Shown here: in pieces, positions 19,029-32,568 of the stretch
How the letters are laid out: each line of letters begins with the position of its first letter
Numbering within the stretch: position 1 is the stretch's first letter
NCBI GenBank assembly: GCA_016715895.1
Contig: JADJXH010000004.1
Span: forward strand, 434,001-498,000
Length of the DNA: 64,000 nucleotides
Reading direction: 5' to 3'
DNA from: Flavobacteriales bacterium
GTDB lineage: Bacteria; Bacteroidota; Bacteroidia; Flavobacteriales_F; PHOS-HE28
The notes under the pieces: model-generated
The model's database searches: none
The model's input: the letters and a program-made list of their open reading frames with translations, nothing else
Told to the model about the DNA's origin: nothing
Program-made: the position numbers and the translations under genes

Positions 19029-21368
19029 ATGGGTACGTCCCAAGGCTCCACAAGCAGGGCCCTGTTCAGGCTACTGTCCACCCTGGCGATCGCGTGCTCC
19101 GCTCCGATCATGAGCTCGGCGCAAACGAACCCGGTCCCGGTCTCGATCTCGTACGCCGAGTCGTTCTCCACAACGCCGCACAGCAGCACCGTTCCTCCCC
19201 TGGGCTGGCAGGGGTGGCGCATCGGTGCCACGGCCTCCTCCGCGTTCGAAACGGCTGCACCTACGACCGATGTGGCGCTGATCGCCAACAGCACGGCCGC
19301 CGTGAACACCGGTGGCATACACAACTACAACGGGGCGATCGGCATACTCAACAGCGGTACTATGAACGCCGCCATCGTGCTCAGCATCAGCACAAGCGCG
19401 CACAGCTCCGTGCAGGTGAGCTACCAGCTGTCGACGATCCGGAATCCCTACAACGGCAGCAGCAACACCCGGATCGAAGAGGCGACGCTGCAATACAGGG
19501 TGGGCACCAGCGGACCCTTCACCACCTTGCCCGGGCCTGTATACACCACAGGGTCCACCGCCCAGACCACCGCGGTGACCACGCCGCTCGACCCCGTTCT
19601 GTTCACGCAAGCACTGCCGATCGCTTGCGATCACCAGCCCATCGTCCAACTGCGTTGGGTGGTCCGGGATCTCTCCGGCTTCGGTTCGCGACCCAGCATC
19701 GCCATCGATCAGGTGACGGTGACCGGTGTATCACACCCGCTGTTCAGCGGGGGCGCCGGTCGCGGCGATGTGAGCGACGGGTTTCTGGCCGCACCCGTGA
19801 CCGCGAACCTCTACCTGGGTGGCAGCGGACGGGGTGAAAAGAGCGATGCCTTCACTGCTGCGCCGATCACCGCCAGCATCTATGGCGGGGGCGCCGGTCG
19901 CGGCGATGTGAGCGATGGGTACACCGCTGCACCCATGACCGCGAGCCTTTACCTGGGCGGCAACGGACGGGGTGAAAAGAGCGATGCCTTCACCGCTCCA
20001 TCGATCACCGCCAGCATCTATGGCGGGGGCGCCGGACGCGGCGATGTGAGCGATGGATACACCGCTGCACCCGTGACCGCGAGCCTTTACCTGGGCGGCA
20101 ACGGACGGGGTGAAAAGAGCGATGCCTTCACCGCTCCATCGATCACCGCCAGCATCTACAGCGGGGGCACCGGGCGAGGTGATGTGAGCGATGGATACAC
20201 CGCTGCACCCGTGACCGCGAGCCTTTACCTGGGCGGCAACGGACGGGGTGAAAAGAGCGATGCCTTCACCGCTCCATCGATCACCGCCAGCATCTACAGC
20301 GGGGGCACCGGGCGAGGTGATGTGAGCGATGGATACACCGCTGCACCCGTGACCGCGAGCATCTACGCAGGTGGCCACGGACGGGGTGAAAAGAGCGATG
20401 CCTTCACTGCTGCGTCGATCATCGCCAGCATCTATGGTGGGGGCGCCGGGCGCGGCGATGAGAGCGACGGGTTCCTGGCCGCACCGGTGATCGCGAGCCT
20501 TTACCTGGGCGGCAACGGTCGTGGCGACAAGAGCGATGCCTTCACCGCTGCGCCGATCACCGCCAGTATCTACGCCGGCGGCGTGGGACGGGGCGAGGCG
20601 ACCGCAGCGTTCGACCTTTCTGACCAACTCGTTGCACTGGTCGTCAGGGCCCTCTTGGGCGGCCCGTTCGACCCGCTCACCGGGCTGCAGCACGATTCCC
20701 TGCGCACCAAGGGTTTGTTGCCCAGCCTGGAGCCGTACACGCTCCTCGGCTACGATCTGCCCGGTGGTGGAGGCGAGCTCATCCAGGGCGGCACCCTGGC
20801 CATCACCGGCCCGGACGCCCCGGTGGATTGGGTGGTGGTGGAATTGCGCGCCCCCCAGCAACCGTCGCAGATCACCGCTGCACGCTGCCTGCTGTTGCAG
20901 CGCGATGGTGATGTCGTGGACCCGGTGACAGGAGGCACGGCGTACTTCACCGCCCCGCCCGGGAACCACTACATCAGCATCCGGCACCGGAACCACCTGG
21001 GCGCGATGACGGCCCTGCCCGTCGCCCTGGACCTTGCCGGTCCGCTCGTGGACTTCTCCCAGCCAACGACCGGCACGTTCGGCACCGGGGCACAGCGCAT
21101 CCTCGCCGGCCGGACCATGCTCTGGCCCGGGGACGTCACCAGCAACGGGACCGTGAAGTACGCCGGAGCCGCCAACGACCGCGACCCGATCCTGACGACC
21201 ATTGGTGGCACTGTTCCCACTGCGGTCGTCCACAACACCTACGCCACCTCGGATGTGAACATGGACGGGCGGGTGAAATACACCGGCCAGGGGAATGACC
21301 GGGACATCATCCTGCAGGTGATCGGTGGCACAGTGCCCACGAACGTGCGGAATGAGCAGATCCCGTAG
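19029..21368 (+). CDS. Secreted protein with GGxGRG repeats and shared C-terminal module
   Basis: 779 residues. A signal peptide (about 1-31) is followed by a beta-sandwich-like region (about 32-238, ending RPSIAIDQVTVTGV). Twelve tandem 23-residue repeats (240-515) have the core GGxGRG(D/E)xSDxF and alternate between two versions. A thirteenth, decayed unit leads into the C-terminal module (540-779). That module has EPYTLLGY, VDWVVVELR, IRHRNHLGAMTA and two loops (GDVTSNGTVKYAG, DVNMDGRVKYTG), each followed by NDRD and IL, ending NEQIP. The same module ends the genes at 11404 and 51767. No canonical type A sorting domain is seen, so the module may itself direct surface attachment (inference). 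Function unknown. Confidence 0.85.
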   Translation: MGTSQGSTSRALFRLLSTLAIACSAPIMSSAQTNPVPVSISYAESFSTTPHSSTVPPLGWQGWRIGATASSAFETAAPTTDVALIANSTAAVNTGGIHNYNGAIGILNSGTMNAAIVLSISTSAHSSVQVSYQLSTIRNPYNGSSNTRIEEATLQYRVGTSGPFTTLPGPVYTTGSTAQTTAVTTPLDPVLFTQALPIACDHQPIVQLRWVVRDLSGFGSRPSIAIDQVTVTGVSHPLFSGGAGRGDVSDGFLAAPVTANLYLGGSGRGEKSDAFTAAPITASIYGGGAGRGDVSDGYTAAPMTASLYLGGNGRGEKSDAFTAPSITASIYGGGAGRGDVSDGYTAAPVTASLYLGGNGRGEKSDAFTAPSITASIYSGGTGRGDVSDGYTAAPVTASLYLGGNGRGEKSDAFTAPSITASIYSGGTGRGDVSDGYTAAPVTASIYAGGHGRGEKSDAFTAASIIASIYGGGAGRGDESDGFLAAPVIASLYLGGNGRGDKSDAFTAAPITASIYAGGVGRGEATAAFDLSDQLVALVVRALLGGPFDPLTGLQHDSLRTKGLLPSLEPYTLLGYDLPGGGGELIQGGTLAITGPDAPVDWVVVELRAPQQPSQITAARCLLLQRDGDVVDPVTGGTAYFTAPPGNHYISIRHRNHLGAMTALPVALDLAGPLVDFSQPTTGTFGTGAQRILAGRTMLWPGDVTSNGTVKYAGAANDRDPILTTIGGTVPTAVVHNTYATSDVNMDGRVKYTGQGNDRDIILQVIGGTVPTNVRNEQIP
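19746..20573 (+). repeat. In-frame 69-bp tandem repeats (12 units)
   Basis: Twelve 69-bp units inside the gene at 19029. Units alternate in pairs (138-bp higher-order period), and several pairs between about 19940 and 20350 are nearly identical at the DNA level. This indicates recent expansion by slippage or unequal exchange. Copy number may vary between strains. Confidence 0.9.
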
Positions 21369-21452
21369 TGGACAAGGCGGTCCTGGTTCCGTGCCGGGGC
21401 ATGGCCGCTCAACCATGTCCGCGAGCAGGTCGCCCGATCGGCCGGCATCCGC

Positions 21453-21470
21453 ATAACCCGTCCGGGTTAT
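21453..21470. promoter_or_regulatory. Perfect palindrome upstream of the FG-GAP gene
   Basis: ATAACCCGTCCGGGTTAT is a perfect 8-bp inverted repeat with a 2-nt spacer, 58 nt before the ATG at 21529. It is the best copy of the palindrome also present at 14267, 14294 and 17368. Confidence 0.65.
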
Positions 21471-21528
21471 TTCATGGGTATGCCGGCTGCCGCAGCTTTC
21501 GGGTCGCATCATAGGCCAGGTCGTACAC

Positions 21529-24500
21529 ATGGGCCGAAGTCCGTTCCTACCGCACATTCAGGTCCTGATCGGCCTCGCGGTCCTTGGGGTCGCCTGCGCC
21601 ACCACAGGGCGGAAGGAGCGCCATGACCACGACGGCCGGGTCACCGTTCCACGCACAGGCCCCAATACAGGCCTCGCTGTTCCGTCGATCGGCCAGGCCA
21701 TCGACCTGCACAAGGTCGATGCGACCCCCATGAACGACGGAGCATGGACCTGGTCGAACCCACAAGGCCTGAAGGCCTCTGTTCAAGCCGATGGTGTCGT
21801 CTTGTCGGCTTCCACGGAGGACACCACGACCTGGACGGCGGCCCTCCTGTTGCATCGCATCGGACGGGCGGAGGACTGGTCCGTTCCCATCGAAGGGCCG
21901 GAGATGGAGCGCACGCCCAAGCGCACCCTGGCCCGGCATGGCCGCTTCGACCTGGAACAGGTGAACAGCGACGACGGAGTGCGACAGAACTTCATCGTGC
22001 ATCACCGATCGAAGGGGGATGGCCCGCTCCGGGTCGAGCTCGCTGTGGAGGGCGATCTGCGCTGCGCGCACGCCGGTGGCGACCTCTTCGAGTTCAGCGA
22101 CACCAGTGGGACCGTGCGCATGCGGTACCACGATCTGCACGTGTGGGATGCGCAAGGCGACACGCTCAACGCATGGGCGACCTGGGAGGATGAGCACATT
22201 GTCCTCCTGGTGAACGACGCCGGAGCGGCATATCCCATCACCGTTGATCCCGTTGCCACGACACCGGTATGGAGCGTAGAATCCAACGCAACGAACGCCG
22301 CCATGGGCAATGTGGTGAGCAGCGCCGGGGATGTGAACGGCGATGGCTACAGCGATGTGCTGGTGGGTTCTTCCGTATGGAGCAACGGCCAGACCGGCGA
22401 GGGGCGTGCCCAAGTTTTCCTGGGCGGTGCCACCGGGCCTGCGGCCACGGCGGCATGGTCGTATGAGACCGACCAGCTCGGGGCCAACATGGGCCTGGGC
22501 ACCAGCATGTCCACCGCGGGTGATGTGAACGGTGATGGCTACAGCGATGTGATCGTGGCCGCGCCCAACTACGACAATGGCCAGACCGATGAGGGACGGG
22601 TCCACGTCTTCCATGGCAGCAGTTCGGGCCTGTCCCCTGCCCCGGATTGGACCATCGAGATCGACCAGGCCTCAGCCAGATACGGTCGCTCGGTGGCCTG
22701 CGCGGGCGACGTGAACGGTGATGGCTATAGCGACGTGATCATCGGGGCCTACCTGTTCGATAACGGACAGGCGGACGAAGGCCGGGTGTTCGTGTACCAT
22801 GGTGGACCCACCGGATTGGGCGGCACAGCGGCCTGGACGGCCGAGAGCGATCAGGCGTCCGCATGGTTCGGCTACGCCGTGGCCGGCGCGGGCGATGTGA
22901 ACGGCGACGGCTTCAGCGATGTGATCATCGGCTCGCCGTTCTTCGACAACGGCCAGACCAACGAAGGCCGGATCTTCGTGTACCACGGAAACGTGACCGG
23001 CCTGGCCGCCGCTCCCGCATGGACCGTGGAAAGCGACCAGGCCGGTGCACAGGCCGGCTATTCCGTGAGCACCGCAGGCGACACCAACGGCGACGGCTAT
23101 GCGGATGTGATCGTGGGCATGCCCTTCTACGATGGGGGGAGCGCGAACTCCGGCCGCGTGGCCACGCACCTGGGTACGGCCACCGGACTGAACACCACGG
23201 CCACATGGGTGTCCCTCGCAGGCGCGCTGGATGACAGCAACGGGCAATCCGTGGCCTGCGCCGGGGATGTGAATGCCGATGGGTTCAGTGACGTCATCAT
23301 CGGCTCTCCCATTGCGGGTACCGGTGATGAAGGCCTGGCCCGCATCTTCCTCGGGAGCGCCACAGGAATGCTCACCTTCGATTGGACCCAGACGTCCACG
23401 ACGGCCGGGGACAACTTCGGCAACTCCGTGGCCAGCGCGGGCGATGTGAACGGCGATGGCATCAGCGATGTGATCGTGGGGATACCGAACTACGACAATG
23501 GACAGACCAACGAAGGGCGGGCGCGGGTCTACCTGGGAAGGGTGCTCGGTCTTGGCGCCACCGGATGGGGCGCTACGGGCGCAGCGGGTTCCCTGTTCGG
23601 CCGCCGGATCGCCAGTGCGGGCGATGTGAACGGGGATGGCTACGGCGATGTGATCATCGGCGCGGAGGAGTTCACCTCCGGCCAGACCTTGGAAGGCGCC
23701 GCCTACGTGCATCACGGCTCCGCCACCGGACCATCACCCGGAGCCGTATGGACCGTGCAGAGCAACCAGGCAGGATGGGAGTTCGGGTCCAGCGTGGCCT
23801 GCGCCGGGGACGTGAACGGAGATGGCTTCAGCGACGTGATCGTGGGCGCACCGCGGGCCTTTGGTGGTATAGGTCGTTCCCTGGTGTACCACGGCGGAGC
23901 CACGGGGCTCTCCACCACGGCCGCGTTCACGCACGTGGGCTTGAGCGCGAACGAATGGGGCACCAGCGTGGCGAGCGCCGGTGATGTGAACGGGGATGGC
24001 TACAGTGACGTCGTGATCGGCAGCCTCGCAGGCTTCACGCTCCTCTATGGCAGTACCACGGGTGTCACCAACACCGGTGCAGTGGTGTTACCTGGTGCGG
24101 TCGGCAGCCTCCTGGGTGCATCGGTGGCCACTGCCGGCGATGTGAACGGCGACGGCTACAGCGATGTCATCGTTGGGGCGGGAGGCATCTCCGGCGGAGC
24201 AGGCCGGGTGCAGGTCCATCACGGTGGCCCCACGGGTCTCAACCCCGCACCGGCCTGGACGGTGAACGGCACGCAGGCGGGTGCCAGCCTCGGTTCGAGC
24301 CCGATCTCCGGGCCCACCTGCATCAGCGCGGGCGATGTGAACGCGGACGGCTTCAGCGATGTGCTGGTGAGCGAGCACTACTACGACAATGGGCAGGTGG
24401 ATGAAGGTCGGGTCAACCTCTTCCTCGGCTCCGCCACCGGCCTGGCCACCACGGCCGCCTGGACCATGGAGGGCAATGTGGCCCAGATCTGGTTCGGCGT

Positions 24501-25752
24501 GGCCCTGGGCAGCGCCGGCGACGTGAACGCCGATGGGTACAGCGATGTGGTGATCGGTGCCTGCGAAGGGGGCACCCCTAGCGGAACCGGGCGCGCGTAC
24601 GTCTACCACGGCGGCCCCACCGGCTTGTCCCCCGCACCGAACTACTTCTCCACGGGCCCAACCGCCAACGCTGAGTTCGGCCACTCGGTCTCCGGTGCCG
24701 GCGATGTGGATGGCGACGGTGACAGTGACGTGCTCATCGGGATCCATGGCATCAACCAGGTCCAGCAGGTCTGCGGCAACGAGTTCCGCAAACCCCGCAG
24801 CAATATGCGGCTGTACAACACCGACCTCAGCACCCCCATCAGCGCGGCCAACATCCCCGACCCGCAGTTCGGCATGGGGCTGTTCGTGCGGCCCTTCCTT
24901 GGGCGGCAGCGGGTGCGATGCGTCTGGGAGACCCGCATCCAGGGTCAGCCGTTCAGCAGTGCAGGGGGGGCAATCACCACCAGCACGGCGTTCACCGCCC
25001 AACAGGCCACGTTCACCCCGGGCGCGGTGGCGGGTGTGGAGCTGAAGAACCTGGTGGACAAGCCCGGTGGAGGCAGCGGCCTCACGGCCACGAAGGTGCG
25101 CGCCCGGGTGCGCTACGACCCCACCACCGCGCTCACCGGGCAGGTCTTCGGTCCCTGGCGCACCATGCCGGGATACCAGGATGGCCTGGGCACCCACAAT
25201 AACGTGCCACTGCCCGTGGAGCTGCTGCGCTTCGATGCGACCTGCAAGGGCGGCGTGGTGGAACTCACCTGGGTGACCGCATCGGAGACGAACAGTGGCC
25301 ACTTCACGGTGGAGCGCAGCCCGGACGGCGAGGTATGGTCGGAGGTGGCCTTGGTGCAGGCGGCCGGCCACAGCCAGCACCCCATGGAATACGGGCAGCA
25401 CGATGGCACCCCGCCGAACACCCCGGTGCTCTACTACCGCCTGCGGCTCACGGACCTCGACGGCACGGATGCCGTGCTGGCGACCACCACGATCGCCCCC
25501 TGCGCAGCTGCGAACGTTCGCATCCACCCGAACCCGAGCTCCGGCCTCGTCGCGATCGACCTGTCCGCCTTCGCGGGCGCTGCGCGTTCCGTTCAGCTGC
25601 TCGACCTGAACGGCCAAAGCGTACTGACCGTGCCGGTGAACGGACCATCCACCATGCTGGACCTGGGTCCGCTGCCGGCGGCCACCTACCTGCTCCGCAT
25701 GTTGAACGAAGCGGGGTACGTGCTGGCCACGGAACGGCTGGTCAAGCATTGA
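21529..25752 (+). CDS. Giant FG-GAP repeat protein with T9SS type A sorting domain
   Basis: 1407 residues. After an N-terminal signal sequence and a ~220-residue leading domain there are fourteen FG-GAP repeats, each with a calcium-binding-type loop GDVNGDGxSDVxxG (minor variants GDTNGDGYADV, GDVNADGFSDV, GDVDGDGDSDV). They span about residues 240-1070. Fourteen is twice seven, so two integrin-like seven-bladed propellers are plausible. A further beta region (1080-1240) precedes a segment reading VELTWVTASETNSGHFTVERSPDG, then a type A C-terminal sorting domain (IHPNPSSGLVAIDLS, LLDLNGQSVL, LPAATYLLRM). The protein is therefore predicted to be exported by the type IX system and fixed to the surface. 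A perfect copy of the local palindrome lies upstream. Confidence 0.92.
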   Translation: MGRSPFLPHIQVLIGLAVLGVACATTGRKERHDHDGRVTVPRTGPNTGLAVPSIGQAIDLHKVDATPMNDGAWTWSNPQGLKASVQADGVVLSASTEDTTTWTAALLLHRIGRAEDWSVPIEGPEMERTPKRTLARHGRFDLEQVNSDDGVRQNFIVHHRSKGDGPLRVELAVEGDLRCAHAGGDLFEFSDTSGTVRMRYHDLHVWDAQGDTLNAWATWEDEHIVLLVNDAGAAYPITVDPVATTPVWSVESNATNAAMGNVVSSAGDVNGDGYSDVLVGSSVWSNGQTGEGRAQVFLGGATGPAATAAWSYETDQLGANMGLGTSMSTAGDVNGDGYSDVIVAAPNYDNGQTDEGRVHVFHGSSSGLSPAPDWTIEIDQASARYGRSVACAGDVNGDGYSDVIIGAYLFDNGQADEGRVFVYHGGPTGLGGTAAWTAESDQASAWFGYAVAGAGDVNGDGFSDVIIGSPFFDNGQTNEGRIFVYHGNVTGLAAAPAWTVESDQAGAQAGYSVSTAGDTNGDGYADVIVGMPFYDGGSANSGRVATHLGTATGLNTTATWVSLAGALDDSNGQSVACAGDVNADGFSDVIIGSPIAGTGDEGLARIFLGSATGMLTFDWTQTSTTAGDNFGNSVASAGDVNGDGISDVIVGIPNYDNGQTNEGRARVYLGRVLGLGATGWGATGAAGSLFGRRIASAGDVNGDGYGDVIIGAEEFTSGQTLEGAAYVHHGSATGPSPGAVWTVQSNQAGWEFGSSVACAGDVNGDGFSDVIVGAPRAFGGIGRSLVYHGGATGLSTTAAFTHVGLSANEWGTSVASAGDVNGDGYSDVVIGSLAGFTLLYGSTTGVTNTGAVVLPGAVGSLLGASVATAGDVNGDGYSDVIVGAGGISGGAGRVQVHHGGPTGLNPAPAWTVNGTQAGASLGSSPISGPTCISAGDVNADGFSDVLVSEHYYDNGQVDEGRVNLFLGSATGLATTAAWTMEGNVAQIWFGVALGSAGDVNADGYSDVVIGACEGGTPSGTGRAYVYHGGPTGLSPAPNYFSTGPTANAEFGHSVSGAGDVDGDGDSDVLIGIHGINQVQQVCGNEFRKPRSNMRLYNTDLSTPISAANIPDPQFGMGLFVRPFLGRQRVRCVWETRIQGQPFSSAGGAITTSTAFTAQQATFTPGAVAGVELKNLVDKPGGGSGLTATKVRARVRYDPTTALTGQVFGPWRTMPGYQDGLGTHNNVPLPVELLRFDATCKGGVVELTWVTASETNSGHFTVERSPDGEVWSEVALVQAAGHSQHPMEYGQHDGTPPNTPVLYYRLRLTDLDGTDAVLATTTIAPCAAANVRIHPNPSSGLVAIDLSAFAGAARSVQLLDLNGQSVLTVPVNGPSTMLDLGPLPAATYLLRMLNEAGYVLATERLVKH

Positions 25753-25788
25753 CGTTCAGCCTTCGTTCCTTTGCGGCCCCGTCCGCCC

Positions 25789-27246
<1,458 letters not shown>

Positions 27247-27270
27247 GAAAGATCGACCGTGCCGAACGCG

Positions 27271-28002
27271 ATGGCTTCACAAGCACCCTCTCCTGCCCGC
27301 ATGGTGCGCCCTGTCCGCTGGGTGCTCGTGCTCTGCTTGGGGGCTGGCGCTCTCGGGCCGGTCGAAGCGCAGCATCACCAGGGGTCCGAGCCGCCCAACG
27401 CATACCGGCAGGACGACAGCACGCGGTGGGACCGGGCCATGCTGGCGAACGACCTGCAGTACAAGGGGCTCCTGGGTTCGTTGGACTTCCCATTGGCGGT
27501 GGGGGTGTGGCCGGTGGAGCCCTACGAAACACCCGGGAACGGCAGCACCCTGGTGGAGTGCTTCGTGGAAGGGCAACGGGTGGTGGGTCGTGCGCTGCAC
27601 GTGGGCCGAGGACCCCATAATGAGGCCGCCTTCGGGAACAGCGACCTGCAGGACGAGGTCGTGGCCGTGATCCTCGTGGCCACGGACACCCCGGACGACG
27701 AGCATCGTTCCATCGCCATCTCACGCAACCACCCGAACTATCTGGCCGAAGGCCGCTTCACCACCACCACGGCCGGGAACATCGACTGGATCACCATGCA
27801 CCTGGCGGATCGCAGCGCCTACGCCATCGTGAACATGCGTTTCTTCGATCTGCACGCGGGCCGCCTGATCCTTGTCGCCCCGCGCCCCGATGGGACGCTT
27901 CGGTTCCTGCAGCGCGAACTGTCGATGCTCTCGCACACCCAGGTGGAGGCGTTCGTGGCGGGGCTTTCGGAGGCCCCGGAGCTGGTCTCGTTCTTCCGTT
28001 GA
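27271..28002 (+). CDS. Secreted hypothetical protein
   Basis: 243 residues from the ATG at 27271, 24 nt after asnS and possibly co-transcribed with it. A hydrophobic segment near the N-terminus (WVLVLCLGAGALGPVEAQ) is a signal peptide; the M at 27301 is an alternative start with a more typical signal-peptide length. The mature part (about 220 residues) has no recognised domain. Visible stretches include NDLQYKGLLGSLDFPLAVG, DEVVAVILVATD and a C-terminal LSHTQVEAFVAGLSEAPEL. Mixed alpha/beta composition. Function unknown. Confidence 0.7.
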   Translation: MASQAPSPARMVRPVRWVLVLCLGAGALGPVEAQHHQGSEPPNAYRQDDSTRWDRAMLANDLQYKGLLGSLDFPLAVGVWPVEPYETPGNGSTLVECFVEGQRVVGRALHVGRGPHNEAAFGNSDLQDEVVAVILVATDTPDDEHRSIAISRNHPNYLAEGRFTTTTAGNIDWITMHLADRSAYAIVNMRFFDLHAGRLILVAPRPDGTLRFLQRELSMLSHTQVEAFVAGLSEAPELVSFFR

Positions 28003-28205
28003 CCGACCCATCCGGTGCACCTTGTTGGTCACCAGCATGCGGAACATCCGCGTTCGGATCCCCCTTCGAGAAGAATGGGTCCACATGCGGGCTGGCACTG
28101 GTTCTCGTGCGTGGGTGATCGGGGCCCAGCGCAGAGCCGGAGTGACCAGCCGGCCTGACCGCCTGACGATCAAGGGGTAACATCCAGGGTCCCGCCGCCA
28201 CGAGG
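28003..28205. other. Intergenic, no gene seen
   Basis: 203 bp between the secreted hypothetical gene and the 21-bp array. No convincing coding frame, RNA gene or terminator was seen. Confidence 0.6.
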
Positions 28206-28625
28206 CCATGGTCGCCTGGCGTCATACCATGGTCTCGCGGCGTCATACCATGGTCTCACGGTTTCACACCATGGTCTCACGGCGCTATAACATGGTCTCA
28301 CGGCGTCACACCATGGTCTCATGGCTTCATACCATGGTCTCACGGCATCATACCATGGTCTCACGGCATCACACCATGGTCTCACGGCATCACACTATGG
28401 TCTCACGGCGTCACACCATGGTCTCACGGCATCATACCATGGTCTCACGGCGTCATACCATGGTCTCGTGGCGTCACACCATGGTCTCACGGCATCATAC
28501 CATGGTCTCACAGCGTCACACCATGGACTCGCGGCGTCGCACCATGGACTCACGGCATCATACCATGGACTCGGGGCGTCACACCATGGTCTCATGGCAT
28601 CATACCATGGTCACATGGCGTTGTC
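28206..28625. repeat. 21-bp tandem array, 20 units, CCATGG at each junction
   Basis: Twenty head-to-tail 21-bp units fill exactly 420 bp. Each begins with CCATGG (two begin ctatgg or acatgg), followed by (t/a)ctc, a variable CGGC core and tca(t/c)a. The 8-bp palindrome ACCATGGT forms at most junctions, so the array is periodic on both strands. The 21-bp period leaves several frames open on both strands (for example a heptapeptide repeat HTMVSRR), but no frame has a start context, export signal or flanking coding sequence. Units differ at few positions. There are no unique spacers, so it is not a CRISPR array. Confidence 0.92.
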
Positions 28626-28951
28626 CTATGGTACAACGAGGAAGCAGCACCAGCCATCTGCCCGGCCCGGCCTGACCTCCCTACCACGCACCGACCGACC
28701 AGCAGACCCACAAACCCAACGCGGCCCGGACCAAGGACCCGGAACCCAGGGCCATTCGGCCGCCGGAGGCGGAGGGGTCAGCAGGTCAAAAGGCCTGGTG
28801 GTCGGCTGAGGCTACATGGTCTTGGGCTGGGGCTCCCGGTCCTTGGCCGCCGGAGGCGGAGGGGTCCGGGTAGCGCCGGCTCACCGATCACACCCGATAT
28901 GGAAGACACGGGATCCCTGTCCAAGGCGCTGCTTCCTCCTACTTTCACCCC
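28626..28951. repeat. Intergenic with a 22-bp direct repeat
   Basis: Between the 21-bp array and the restriction-modification gene. A 22-bp sequence starting GGCCGCCGGAGGCGG occurs at 28758-28779 and again exactly at 28845-28866 (87-bp period). No coding gene is convincing here. Confidence 0.6.
28940..28947 (+). promoter_or_regulatory. Promoter-like box abutting the restriction-modification gene
   Basis: TACTTTCA ends 4 nt before the GTG at 28952. It fits the short-distance box seen in front of other genes here only loosely, but it supports the GTG start. Confidence 0.3.
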
Positions 28952-32494
<3,543 letters not shown>

Positions 32495-32556
32495 ACGCTT
32501 CCCGGAAAGCGGGCGGTGCGCAGCACCGGGGTCCCTGCGCGTCAGACCCGTTCAAG

Positions 32557-32564
32557 TAACTTGC
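32557..32564 (+). promoter_or_regulatory. TAnnTT box abutting the ATPase start
   Basis: TAACTTGC ends 4 nt before the ATG at 32569. It suggests that the three-gene defence candidate has its own leaderless promoter, separate from the restriction gene upstream. Confidence 0.4.
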
Positions 32565-32568
32565 GACC

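Noticed and set aside
19731..21557. A 608-codon minus-strand frame across the repeat protein
   Set aside because: It mirrors the in-frame repeats of the plus-strand gene, which has a signal peptide and a recognised module. No domain or start context on the minus strand.
28206..28675. Repeat-coded heptapeptide protein or CRISPR array
   Set aside because: Frames stay open on both strands only because the unit is 21 bp. There is no start context or flanking coding sequence, and no unique spacers or cas genes for CRISPR.
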